A model generated the notes under the pieces. The model ran no database searches. It had not been told where the DNA came from and saw only the letters and a list, made by a program, of their open reading frames with translations. A stretch of DNA of 64,000 nt from Pelagomonas calceolata (Eukaryota > Sar > Pelagophyceae > Pelagomonadales > Pelagomonadaceae): assembly GCA_918797485.1 (NCBI GenBank), contig CAKKNE010000006.1, forward strand, positions 186,001-250,000, in the 5' to 3' direction. The position numbers and the translations under genes are program-made. Below are positions 46,996 to 55,695 of the stretch, one piece after another. Position 1 is the first letter of the stretch. Each line of letters starts with the position of its first letter.

Positions 46996-47742
46996 ATGGG
47001 TGCCGGCGCCTCGGCACAGCCCGAGGCCGAGCAGGAGGAGCCCCAACAAAAAGCCCTGCCGACGCGGAGGGAAGCGTGCGACGCGAGCTTCGCGACGCTC
47101 CAGGGCATGGTTACACGTTCTGGTGTTGGCTTCGCGCGGGCTCGGGACGTGAATGACCGAAGCTTCGACCTCAAAAGTGGTGGAGTCTTGTGGTGCGACG
47201 GTCGGGGCATATATGTGGGCCGCCACCGCCACCAGCAAGCTGCCGCGGTGGCCTGGAGCGACAACATCACTTTCTCAACCAAAAAAGACGGCCTCATGAT
47301 TTTAGGAGATACGACGCAGTGGCGTATTGAGCTCAATGGCAAGAGCGAGGTCGCGGCCTGGCTCGCGTGTTATTTGCACGCCTTCGCTCCTATCACGGAG
47401 TACACGCAGACCGTCACGTTTACCGAGTGGGGTCAACTGGGCATCGCGTTCGGCGTCTTCATGAAACGCGTCATTCCCGTCGTCTTCTCGGTCGAAGGGG
47501 CTGCTCTATCGAATGACGTGCGGCCGGCGTCGGAGCTGGTGAGTGTGAATGGGAGGAAGGTGGAGGCGTTGGGCGACGACGACGATCTCTTGGAGTTCGT
47601 GTCGTCCGCCTCCTTCCCGAAGACGTGCGTGTTCCGGCGGCGAGCCTTATCGGGGTTCCACGCTCCACCTCCACGCGAGCCGGAGCCGGAGCCGTCCGAG
47701 CCGGAGTTGTTGCCGCCGGCGTCCGCGCCGCCGGAGCCCTAA
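46996..47742 (+). CDS. N-myristoylated PDZ-type protein
   Basis: 248 residues. The start MGAGASAQ is a strong N-myristoylation signal (Gly2, Ser6). The middle (about 55-130) looks like a PH/PTB-like beta domain ending in VAAWLACYLHAF. A PDZ-like domain follows (about 140-210): LGIAFGVFMKRVIPVVFSVE, VRPASELVSVNGRKV and FPKTCVFRR. The end is Pro/Glu-rich. It is probably a membrane-tethered adaptor. The partner is unknown. Confidence 0.65.
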   Translation: MGAGASAQPEAEQEEPQQKALPTRREACDASFATLQGMVTRSGVGFARARDVNDRSFDLKSGGVLWCDGRGIYVGRHRHQQAAAVAWSDNITFSTKKDGLMILGDTTQWRIELNGKSEVAAWLACYLHAFAPITEYTQTVTFTEWGQLGIAFGVFMKRVIPVVFSVEGAALSNDVRPASELVSVNGRKVEALGDDDDLLEFVSSASFPKTCVFRRRALSGFHAPPPREPEPEPSEPELLPPASAPPEP

Positions 47743-48186
47743 GTTTTGGTCTGTGTGTAGTTTCAGCTCTAGCCCGGATAATTCTCCCAGACGAACGCGC
47801 GCAAGGGCACCTTTCGTCGGCGGAGCGCGGTTCGCTAGTGCCTCATTCCGCTAGCTCGCCCCTCCTCTCCTCCTCTCTCCTTTGACGACGTCGAGCTAGG
47901 GATCCCCGGCAACACGGCTCTCTCTTTTGGCCGGGGCGCAAGCGGGCATAAGCAGGAAGAATAGCCTTACAGCGGCTAGACGCTCGATCCTCGCTGGCGC
48001 GCATCAGCTGGCAAAGCCTCCACCCTTGTGGCGTAGTGATCACATCTGTGGGAGATGCTCTCATATATGAGCATGACTCAAAAGCGGCAGCTGGCGCTTT
48101 GCCTGCGCAACACAGTAGTAGGGATGACCCTGTCGTTCATCCTGTGGCAGGCCTGGGGCGCAGCGAACGACCTCGCATTGGAGTAA
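47743..48186. other. Intergenic region
   Basis: A pyrimidine-rich patch (CGCCCCTCCTCTCCTCCTCT near 47852) is followed by GCGGCAGCTGGCGC near 48088, before the next start. No gene is recognised. Confidence 0.45.
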
Positions 48187-48897
48187 ATGCTGCCAGCGCT
48201 ATGCATCGCTCTCGCGACACGGCTCGCCACGGATGGCGTAGCAAAAGTCGACGGCGTCCTGCCCGCGGCGCTAGCCGCAGACGTGAGGGCTGTCGCGCTG
48301 GCATCGGCCGTGCCTGCTCAGCGCCAAGAGGTCCCGCTCTCGCTCAAAAACGATGCCGTGGCGAGCGCGGCAGCGGCCGTGGCGTTGTCTCCCGTCGGTG
48401 CCGCCCTGGAGGAATTGTGCGGCGGCGACGCGCCGCTCTTCGACCTGTGCGCCGTGATCAGTGCACCCGGTGCGGCGATTCAGCCGCTGCACTCCGACTT
48501 GGGCTTCGACGGCGCGGAAGCGGCGCCGCTCTACACGTGCTTCGTCGCTTTGCAGGAAACGCCATCGGCGCTTGGACCAACCGAGTTCTGTCTGGGCAGC
48601 CACACCGACGCCGCCGCGCACAACTCGCTTCGCGCGGGAGCTCTCTCACGGGAGGCGGTCCCCTTCCCTCTCGCCGTCGGCGCGGCGGTCCTCTTCGACC
48701 CGCGGATCGCGCACCGCGGCGGCCCGAACTCATCGAATCGTCGCCGTGCCTATCTGTCGATGACGTTCGCCAACCCGCGCGGCTCGGCCCCGGTGATCGT
48801 GCCGGCGCCCGGCGACGTGCTCGTGTCCGAGGGCGGGATTTCGGCCGACGACGGGGGCGTTTGGACGCTTCGCGAGCTCGGCGCGCTCCACCCCTGA
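48187..48897 (+). CDS. PhyH-like Fe(II)/2-oxoglutarate dioxygenase
   Basis: 236 residues. The double-stranded beta-helix iron site is visible: H-x-D in QPLHSDLGFD, GPTEFCLGSHTD, and the distal His and 2-oxoglutarate-binding Arg in LFDPRIAHRGGPNSSNRR. This is the phytanoyl-CoA dioxygenase superfamily pattern. Members hydroxylate lipids, halogenate, or act on small metabolites, so the substrate cannot be predicted. The hydrophobic N-terminus (MLPALCIALATRL) could be a weak targeting signal. Confidence 0.8.
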   Translation: MLPALCIALATRLATDGVAKVDGVLPAALAADVRAVALASAVPAQRQEVPLSLKNDAVASAAAAVALSPVGAALEELCGGDAPLFDLCAVISAPGAAIQPLHSDLGFDGAEAAPLYTCFVALQETPSALGPTEFCLGSHTDAAAHNSLRAGALSREAVPFPLAVGAAVLFDPRIAHRGGPNSSNRRRAYLSMTFANPRGSAPVIVPAPGDVLVSEGGISADDGGVWTLRELGALHP

Positions 48898-48954
48898 GAC
48901 AGTTGTGTGTGCCCCTACTAGTAAGTGTTCCAAGAACTACAAGTTAGAGGCGCG

Positions 48955-50991
48955 TCAGTCCACCTTCCCCGCGTCGCCGCGCGCCGCCGGCACGAGGAGC
49001 GCCTTGAGGTGCTTCCTTACCGAAGACGCGGCCCGCGTCCGCGCCGCCTCGAGCCGCTCCGCCCGCTTCTTCAATTTCTCGCCCTCCTCGACGTCGTCGG
49101 GCGGCTCCACGGTCTCCTCGGGCGCCACCTCGTCCTCGGCGACGCCGAGCGCCGCCCGCAACGCCAGTAATCGCTCGCGCGCGAAGGCTGCGTCGCTGTC
49201 GTCGACGGAGTCCAAAAAACGCCGCGCCGCGTCGGGCGTCGTCGCGACCTGGCCCAGGGCCTCGGCCAGGCGCGCCAACCGGACGGTCGTCACCTTTGGT
49301 GACGACCCGCCGAGGCCGCTCAGCGCGCGTCGCAAGCAGTCCGACGTCCGCAGATCCTCGGTCTTCAACTGAAATCGACACACCGCGAGCCGCAGCCCCC
49401 ATACGCAGGCCTCGTCGGGGCATCTTCCAGCAAACGCGTCCGACACGGCGACGTCAAACAACGAGGCCGCGCGGAACAGGAATGCCCCGCACCGCGCCGG
49501 GTCCTGGGCCATGAGCGCCTGCAGCGCTCGATGGAGCCGCTTCTCGCCCTGCTCGCAGGCGTGGTCCTCATCTAACCTTTTTGCGATGGCACAGAGAGCC
49601 GCCAGCAACCCACAATCAACCAAATCGCGGGAAGGCTGTTGTTTAGGATCCACTTTCGTCGTCAACGCAGACGCGTCGTCCCGCCGTCGATCCGTGTAGA
49701 TGCCCGAGGCCCGTTCCACAATCGCGAGGCAAGCTCCCAATAACATTGGCACGTCACCTTTACCACCGTGACCCAAAGCCCTTGCCAAGTCCGCTAGAGC
49801 GGGTAACGCTAAACGCGCTTCCTTCCGCAGGATTTGCGTGCAGCCCACGTCCCTCAAGTTAACGTCGCCGCACAGGGACGCTAGCGCAACTAACGCTACT
49901 CCGCCGTCGTTCGCCGAGGCCTTTCCAGTAGTGTCGCTGAAGGCTAATTCTCGGAGTCCCGTCGCTATACATGGTCTCAAAGATACATGGTGCTGGAAGG
50001 CGTCCCGCAATAAGAAAGCATACCTTGGGCCCGCCGCCCGCAACGCGTCAAAAATTTCATCTTCCCGCGGCTTGAGGAGCCACGAACTTTCAGAAGAAGA
50101 TCGCAAGAGACGCGCTATTTTAAGACAATCCGTCACATCCGCCTCGGTCCACGTCGCGCCCCCGCACAAGCCATACGACGAGAGCGACGCGCACAAGATG
50201 ACAAACCTAGCTGCATCCACGGCGTCGTTCGGCGGCGGCGCCGCCCAGACATTGTCCGACGTCGTGTGCTCGATCGTCTCGGCGTCGCTGTCGGAGTCGA
50301 GGTGGTCCCACTTCGAGTAGTCGAAAGCTGTGGTCTTCTTCTTCGGCGAGGGCTTGGGCTTGTCTTGCACTCTAGACGCGTACTTGCAGACGCGGGCCCT
50401 ATTCCCTTCCAGCAAATAGCGCACGCCCGTCACCGCGATCGACAGCGCGAGGTCCGCCTCTTCACTTCCAGCGGAAGCCTTCTCGCAGATCGATTGGATG
50501 CCCTCGACGGCTCGAGCTGCGATTCTCAGGTTGCAATCCGCGGGTTTCCGCAGCGCCTTCGCTAAAGCGGCACATTGGTCCGCCCTTACATCAGGATAGT
50601 CGTAACACAACGACTTGAGGACGTCTGATGGTGAGGGACCGACTTGCGTGATGGGCGGCTTCTCGGGCGGCGGCGGCGGCGGCGGCACGTCGGCGGCGTT
50701 GACGGCAAACTCTTCGGTAGGGGCATCGACGGACTCGGCGCGCCTCCTAGCTTCCGTCGCTCTGGTATGGTTCGTGACGTCGCTCCGTCGAGAAAGCGCC
50801 TCGACGCAGGCCTTGACGAAGGCGTCGCGTTCCGCCTTCTCTTCCGGCGTCTGGGCCGCCGTGTTCGGCCGATCCGCGGCGACGCAGGCGAGGCAGCGCC
50901 GTTCGTTTTCTTCCTTTTGCCACTGCTCCTTCGCGTAGCCCTCCCTCGTCAATTTGTCCTTGCAGGCGCCGCATTTCTTCTTTTCCGGCAT
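48955..50991 (-). CDS. Stc1-like zinc-finger protein with helical repeats
   Basis: 678 residues. The N-terminal finger (KCGACKDKLTREGYAKEQWQ...RRCLACV) resembles the Stc1/LIM-like domain that links heterochromatin factors to RNAi in fission yeast. A Pro linker and an armadillo-like helical body follow. An insert FDYSKWDHLDSDSDAE (~220) matches the acidic DYSKWDxI..SDDE motif best known at the N-terminus of the Hsp90 co-chaperone Cdc37. The role is unknown. Codon use is moderately A/T-richer in the middle of the gene than at its ends. Confidence 0.65.
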   Translation of the reverse strand: MPEKKKCGACKDKLTREGYAKEQWQKEENERRCLACVAADRPNTAAQTPEEKAERDAFVKACVEALSRRSDVTNHTRATEARRRAESVDAPTEEFAVNAADVPPPPPPPEKPPITQVGPSPSDVLKSLCYDYPDVRADQCAALAKALRKPADCNLRIAARAVEGIQSICEKASAGSEEADLALSIAVTGVRYLLEGNRARVCKYASRVQDKPKPSPKKKTTAFDYSKWDHLDSDSDAETIEHTTSDNVWAAPPPNDAVDAARFVILCASLSSYGLCGGATWTEADVTDCLKIARLLRSSSESSWLLKPREDEIFDALRAAGPRYAFLLRDAFQHHVSLRPCIATGLRELAFSDTTGKASANDGGVALVALASLCGDVNLRDVGCTQILRKEARLALPALADLARALGHGGKGDVPMLLGACLAIVERASGIYTDRRRDDASALTTKVDPKQQPSRDLVDCGLLAALCAIAKRLDEDHACEQGEKRLHRALQALMAQDPARCGAFLFRAASLFDVAVSDAFAGRCPDEACVWGLRLAVCRFQLKTEDLRTSDCLRRALSGLGGSSPKVTTVRLARLAEALGQVATTPDAARRFLDSVDDSDAAFARERLLALRAALGVAEDEVAPEETVEPPDDVEEGEKLKKRAERLEAARTRAASSVRKHLKALLVPAARGDAGKVD

Positions 50992-51456
50992 CGCTGCGGC
51001 GGCGTCGGTCGCCGAGGCTGCTGCCTGTTTTTGACCCCAGCTGCTAGATAGCTGCTTGCGCTTGCTCAGCTGCTTGCGCCAGCCACTCAGCGTTGTTGGC
51101 AGGCCTTAAACTGCGATTGCTGATGCAAATCGCTCTATGCTGGCACCGCTTGGACGCGATTATAAGCCGTCCTCTCCGGCTTAGGCGCGGCCTGCCGAAG
51201 CGGCGCAGAGGGCCAAGGAATCTCTCAACGCACTGCAATAGATCCCTGAAGACAAGTAGCGCCCTTCTTTTCTCTTTTTCTCGCCTCAGCTGGTTTGCAC
51301 GGGTTTCCGCGGCTGTGTTTACGACGTTTTGCCCAAAAAGCGTCCAAATTGCAGCTGTGCGCTGCAGCAGCTTCTCTGATCTATCGTACTCTAGCACCTG
51401 CACAGCGCTGCGTCGCTCGAAAGGCATCCGTATGGCACCAAGCTCCTAATAGCATC
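50992..51456. other. Divergent intergenic region
   Basis: Dense GCTGC words lie at both ends (CAGCTGCTAGATAGCTGC near 51040, TTGCAGCTGTGCGCTGCAGC near 51350), with an A/T-richer centre. It is probably the promoters of the Stc1-like and LCMT-GNAT genes. Confidence 0.5.
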
Positions 51457-53133
51457 ATGGCCGAGGAGCTAGCGTCGATAATAGCGCTGTGCTACGCACC
51501 AACACCGCAAAAAACAACACCGCAAAACGCCGTCGAGGCGACGGCCGCCGTCTCGCTGCGCGCCAAGGCCGCCGTGCCGCAGCATAGCCTAGCCTACGAC
51601 GTCGCGAGTCCCGTGGACGCGCAGCTCTGGCAAAAGCTGCCTACGAAAATCAAGGGCCGACCCGCTGATTTAGCTTTGAGATTTGCCCACGTGCGCATGA
51701 GCGTTGTCCGGAGGTGCGCGGACCGGGCCGTACTTGAGTTAAGACAAGGTGATTCCAGAGTGCGCGTCGTGTCGCTCGGAGCGGGTTTGGATGGAGAGTG
51801 TTTGAGACTGGCCACGAAATTCGAGTGGGTGGACTGCGTCGAGCTTGACCTCGAAGCTGTCGCGGCGCAGAAGCGTGAGTTAGTAAGCCACGCAGTTCTG
51901 AGTGTCGACGACGACCTCGCGAAGCTCGAAGAGTTGTTAGGCGACACGGGACCGACGTTAATCCTGGCGGAGGTGTCGCTCTGCTACGCATCACCAGAAG
52001 CTGCACGGAGAGCCCGGCGCTGGGCCGCGTCTCTGAAGCGAGCGTGTTACCTCGAACTCACGCCCACATCAAACGCGGACTCGCGCTTCGGTCTCGCGTT
52101 GCAAAGCGGCTTCGGCACGCTTTTACGGTGTGCGCCGCGCGACGCCGACGACCTGGCGACGACGCTGCGTTCATCAGGCTTCGCGCACTCTAGTATCTTA
52201 GATCTCGACGCCGCGCGGCGCCGCCTCGGCGTCTTACAAACAGGCGCCGACGAGGCGGCTCTGACACTAGCCTTGAGGCGCTACGTGATGGTCGTCGCGA
52301 GCGCCGACGCGTCGTTAGCGCGCGGTATCATGCAGCGGCCCGAGGTTGTTGTGAGAAAGATGGAGGCCGCCGACTCAACTCATGCCAAGGATGCGTATAT
52401 AGCGGCCATGGGTTGTGATGGAGCGATCCGGAAACATGCAAAGAAACAGTGTGTTGTATTAGATACCCTGCCTGCCTTCGTCGCGACGCTCAATGCTAGC
52501 ATTGTTGGCGCCGTCGCGCTTGACGATCAAGGCGAGGTGCGCTGTTTAGGTGTCGTGCCTTCTTTGAGGAGGCTTGGGGCCGCTTCTCAATTGATGATGA
52601 GTATTGAAGCCGCGGCTTTCCGGCGCGGTTTCGAGGCGTGTACGCTGCGCGTGCCGCCGTCCCAACAGGCCGCCGTCGCGTTATATGCCAAGCGCGGCTA
52701 TTCTACTAGAGAGGACCCGCGGCCGACGGGCGCGTACCCTACAATCTATCTAGAGAAGGATTTGAGTGTCGAGGCGACGCTCGTCGCGACACCTTTGATA
52801 GCTCAGGACGCGTCGAAGCCCAAGGTGCTTCTCGAAAAGGACGAGGCGCGCTTCGCGCTGCCTGATTCTCTATTCCCGACGATGGGCCTCGTCGTCTCTA
52901 TAAATGGCGAGCGCTTCGTGTGCCGGCGCGACCCGGACCCTCCATCAATGCCGACGCTATCACAGGGAACGCGCGTTTCTTTGGATATCAAGTGGGGCGC
53001 GGCGCCCGCGTGGGCGTGGCCGCGGCGCGTCCGGTCGTACGCGCCCGTTGCTGGTAGCGTCTTGACCTGCGACAACGGCCACTCGACGGTCGACGGGCCG
53101 TGCGCGTGCAACGCGGAGTGTTGTTTGTCTTAA
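51457..53133 (+). CDS. Leucine carboxyl methyltransferase-like/GNAT fusion
   Basis: 558 residues in one exon. Residues ~25-280 form an LCMT-type SAM methyltransferase: FAHVRMSVVRRCADRAVLE, VRVVSLGAGLDGECLRL (SAM-binding motif I), WVDCVELDL and LILAEVSLCYASPEA. Residues ~300-440 form a GNAT acetyltransferase: VGAVALDDQGEVRCLGVVPS, RRLGAASQLMMSIE (acetyl-CoA loop) and AVALYAKRGYSTRE. A 120-residue C-terminal part with several Cys is unassigned. LCMT1 methylates the C-terminal Leu of PP2A, and related enzymes modify tRNA or polyketides. Fusion to a GNAT is not a known LCMT1 form, so the substrate is open. Confidence 0.8.
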   Translation: MAEELASIIALCYAPTPQKTTPQNAVEATAAVSLRAKAAVPQHSLAYDVASPVDAQLWQKLPTKIKGRPADLALRFAHVRMSVVRRCADRAVLELRQGDSRVRVVSLGAGLDGECLRLATKFEWVDCVELDLEAVAAQKRELVSHAVLSVDDDLAKLEELLGDTGPTLILAEVSLCYASPEAARRARRWAASLKRACYLELTPTSNADSRFGLALQSGFGTLLRCAPRDADDLATTLRSSGFAHSSILDLDAARRRLGVLQTGADEAALTLALRRYVMVVASADASLARGIMQRPEVVVRKMEAADSTHAKDAYIAAMGCDGAIRKHAKKQCVVLDTLPAFVATLNASIVGAVALDDQGEVRCLGVVPSLRRLGAASQLMMSIEAAAFRRGFEACTLRVPPSQQAAVALYAKRGYSTREDPRPTGAYPTIYLEKDLSVEATLVATPLIAQDASKPKVLLEKDEARFALPDSLFPTMGLVVSINGERFVCRRDPDPPSMPTLSQGTRVSLDIKWGAAPAWAWPRRVRSYAPVAGSVLTCDNGHSTVDGPCACNAECCLS

Positions 53134-53225
53134 TGCTTGTCGTTTTTTGTGGTACTACTAGCTTACTATTTTACAACAGGACTACACCTGGGCCGCCCGA
53201 CACCGGGCGGGGATGAATTGTCCGG

Positions 53226-53880
53226 CTAGCTCAGGAAGCCCAGCTCCGCGCCGTTGTTCTTCGCGAGCTTGACGAGGTTCGTCTTCAGGGTTTTGGGCGC
53301 CTGTGTGGAAATCAACCAGTGTTGGGCGAGCAGGCGTCGCGTCGATGGCGTGGAGGTCGACGCGACGATTCAGCACGAACGCGCCGTAATAATTTTTGAT
53401 TTCCACACAGCTGGGCGCCTCTTTGACGAATTCGTCGTAGTCGATGACGCAATTGTCATCTTCATCCGCCCGCTTCATGATGGCGTCGATCTGCGCCTCA
53501 GATAAGTGGTAGAACCCGAGCTTCTTCAGCGCCCGCTCGAGCTCGTCGCGGTCCACGGTGCCGTCGCCGTCGAGGTCCGCGAGTTCGAAGAGCTTCTGTA
53601 GCGCCAAGCAACCGAACGGCGAGTCGCTCGTGTCGACGAAAGCTTGGATGACCTTCGTGTGCGCGCCGATCACGCGGCCGCGGAAGCTCAGGAACCGCTC
53701 CTTGCCCACCAAACGCTTGGCGAGGCGAACAATGGGCGAAAAAATCCCGTTCTTCGCCGTGCCCATCATCACGACCGTGCTGGCCGGTGTGCGGCGGCTG
53801 GCGGTGACGCCGACGTACGGCCGCGGCGCGAACGCTGACGCCGCGACGGCGCAAAGCGCGAGGAGACGAGTGCGTACCAT
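53226..53880 (-). CDS. Plastid-targeted EF-hand protein, two exons
   Basis: Exons 53880-53419 and 53300-53226 give 178 residues. A signal peptide (MVRTRLLALCAVAASAFAPRP) ends in the ASAFAP motif whose Phe is needed for import into red secondary plastids, followed by a Ser/Thr/Arg-rich transit-like stretch. Two EF-hands bind calcium: DLDGDGTVDRDE (canonical) and DEDDNCVIDYDE (residue 5 Asn, 6 Cys, weaker). Splicing at a GC donor gives VKEAPKTLKTNLVKLAKNN and a stop at 53226. Using a GT inside the element would give a less natural frame. It is probably a calcium sensor in the plastid. Confidence 0.85.
53301..53410 (-). mobile_element. Introner element, 110 bp, GC-AG intron
   Basis: Ends are CTGTGTGGAAATCAA on both strands. 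Gene-strand flanks are GCGCCCAG and GCGCCCAA (7/8). The body is in sense orientation. The intron is 53301-53418. Its donor is GC because the target began with GC, a clear case of the target dictating the splice site. Confidence 0.93.
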
Positions 53881-54350
53881 TGTTTCAGATGGGTTGCGCG
53901 GAGGAGTTTAGAAAAGAGCCGATGACAGCGTGGCTTTGTGCTCTCTGAGATGACGTCAAGAGCGCAGCGCTGCAACGCAGCAGCAAAAACAGCTTTCTTG
54001 CGCAAGTATTGCACTACGCCGAATGCGCTGGCGAGCCAGAGGTGGTGCGAGACACCGATTTAAGACGGCTGACAGGACTCAAGGAGATCTCCATAGAGAT
54101 TTCGTCAGTCGACGGCTCTCGGGATTGATGCACAGGTGCCCGTGTGTCGCGCAGCGCTCGCTCGAGCGGCCAAAATGAGTTGTCCTTGGTGCTAGCGGCC
54201 TGTAAAAGGCACTAGCCAAGCATGCAAAGCGCTGGAGCTGCAGTCGTGCACGCCGCACAGCTCTGGTCGTAGTGCAACACGGTAACTGGTAGCTCTGGTA
54301 GTGGCCAGTGCACTGCTGCGGAAGCGCTCACTGGCACTGGCACCTGCATC
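53881..54350. other. Divergent intergenic region
   Basis: It is upstream of the EF-hand gene (left) and the truncated oxidoreductase copy (right). From about 54180 it is the start of a duplicated segment. No other gene is seen. Confidence 0.5.
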
Positions 54351-54815
54351 ATGGCTGCACTCCGGCTCCTGCTCTGCACCGCACTCCAGACGTGCGTCGC
54401 GCTGTCGGCGCGCGCTGCGTGTCGCCCCTGCGCCCCGCAAGCAGAACCGCTCAAATGGATTATTGTGGGAGGCGGTCCCCACGGCGTGCACATCGCGACG
54501 GCGCTGCTGCAACAGGTGCCCGGTGTCACCACCTGTGTGGAAATTAAAATTTTACGGCGCGTTCGTGCTGAATCATCGCGTCGTCCTCCACGCCATCGAC
54601 GCGACGCCTGCTCGATGGCGTGGCGATGCCGGTGCACCCGACTCACTGGTTGATTTCCACACAGGTCACCACCGCCAATTTGCGCATCGTCGACGATAAC
54701 CCAGAACTCCTCCACGCCTGGAAGACGCGCACGCGGGACGTCGGCATGACTCATTTACGGTCCTCCGCCTCGAACCACCTCGACGTCCGCGAGGACGCGC
54801 TCAAGAAATACGCGG
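54180..54815 (+). repeat. Duplicated segment, copy 1 (of 59340-59981)
   Basis: Leader, exon 1, intron and the first 50 codons of exon 2 of the oxidoreductase gene are duplicated in direct orientation about 5.2 kb apart. Similarity starts near CTAGCGGC (54191) and stops at AAATACGCGG (54815). Confidence 0.85.
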
Positions 54816-54928
54816 AAAGCAGCTGGTATCGACGTGGCCGACACGTCTTCATTAAATACGCATCTATTGTCGGACGGGACGCGCATCTCCGACGAACGGC
54901 GGTTGCAGGCGGACGCCGCGGCTGCTGA
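54351..54928 (+). pseudogene. 5'-truncated-gene copy of the flavin oxidoreductase
   Basis: Exons 54351-54524 and 54665-54928. It keeps the signal-like start, the FAD-binding WIIVGGGPHGVHIATALLQQ and about 50 further codons of the intact gene at 59499. It then switches at 54815 to unrelated sequence and stops at 54928. The 50 shared codons of exon 2 differ at about 25 bases but only two residues, so both copies were under selection for most of their divergence and the truncation is probably more recent. As it stands it lacks the NAD(P)-binding and substrate parts. Confidence 0.8.
54533..54664 (+). mobile_element. Introner element, 132 bp, exact duplication GTCACCAC
   Basis: Ends are CTGTGTGGAAATTAA and TTGATTTCCACACAG. 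GTCACCAC lies on both sides and the intron is 54525-54664. It differs from the element at 59690 by one substitution and a 9-bp indel. Confidence 0.95.
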
Positions 54929-55453
54929 TGAACCGATGGCTTCGGACGCCTCGCGGCGCTTGCTCGATTTCGCGCCGCACGAGCCGCGGAACGGTTTGTT
55001 GTTTCCGCCGGCCTACGAGGCTGTGAATGCAAAGCCGGTGGTCAAGGCGATCCAGCGCGCGAACACACGCGCTTCAAGGAGGAGCCGCGGGCGCGCGCAA
55101 ATACGACGGGCAGCTACCCGGACCTGTCCTCCGTGTCGTCGGAGACGACGTCGCCGGGCGACGAGGGGCTGGTACCCATGACGCCTAGAATTATGCCAGG
55201 AGCTGGTGATGAATCGCCGCTGATGACGTGGGGCGCCGTCGCGGCGACGCCGCGGCGAATATTGGAGAGAGACGACCGGCGCCAGGAGCTAGGCCGCGCC
55301 CTCGACGCGCGCGCCAAGCGGCGGCGGACGGCGCCGCCGGCGCCCTCGCCGCTGCGGGTGGCGCTGGACGCGCGCAAGCGGTCGTCGTCGCGGCCGGCGC
55401 GCGGGTCGGCGCGAACGCCGGCTCGGAGCCCCGCGCCGCCCCGTCCGCGCTGA
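54834..55453 (+). pseudogene. Fragment of ESS2 (DGCR14) spliceosomal-factor gene
   Basis: The translation carries ESS2 signatures: FAPHEPRNGLLFPP, AIQRANTRFKEEPR, VPMTPRIMPGAGDESPLMTW and AATPRRI, matching the conserved central and C-terminal regions of ESS2, a nuclear protein associated with the spliceosome C complex. The N-terminal third is missing: the sequence begins just after the oxidoreductase fragment breaks off. The frame shifts by two bases near 55065 (within an ACACAC run) relative to the conserved protein. Both facts suggest a broken copy left by a rearrangement. A sequencing error at the shift is possible. Confidence 0.72.
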
Positions 55454-55577
55454 TGATGTGTAAGTTGATTATGATGTATCCAGGGCTCAGGCTCAGGCTT
55501 ACGCCGCGGAACCCCCCGTACCCCTCCTGCGCCCCCCGGGCCCACCCGTCCGGCTGGTCTCGGACGCAAATCGGAGC

Positions 55578-55597
55578 CTAGTGTATCGATACACTAG
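55578..55597. promoter_or_regulatory. Perfect 20-bp palindrome upstream of the Cys-rich gene
   Basis: CTAGTGTATCGATACACTAG reads the same on both strands and lies about 100 bp before the ATG at 55696, in otherwise unremarkable sequence. It could bind a dimeric regulator or form a cruciform. The function is unknown. Confidence 0.5.
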
Positions 55598-55695
55598 CAC
55601 GAAAAAATTAACTCGGCGCGCTGTGCCTTGGTACGACGCGAGTTTGCAAATACAGCGCCGTTCTGAGTGGCATACATTAGACCGAGTCGGGCAGC

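Noticed and set aside
53301-53418. GT inside the introner (GTGTGG) as the donor for the EF-hand gene
   Set aside because: It would shift the last exon into a longer, less plausible tail. The GC donor in the target copy gives APKTLKTNLVKLAKNN and a prompt stop.
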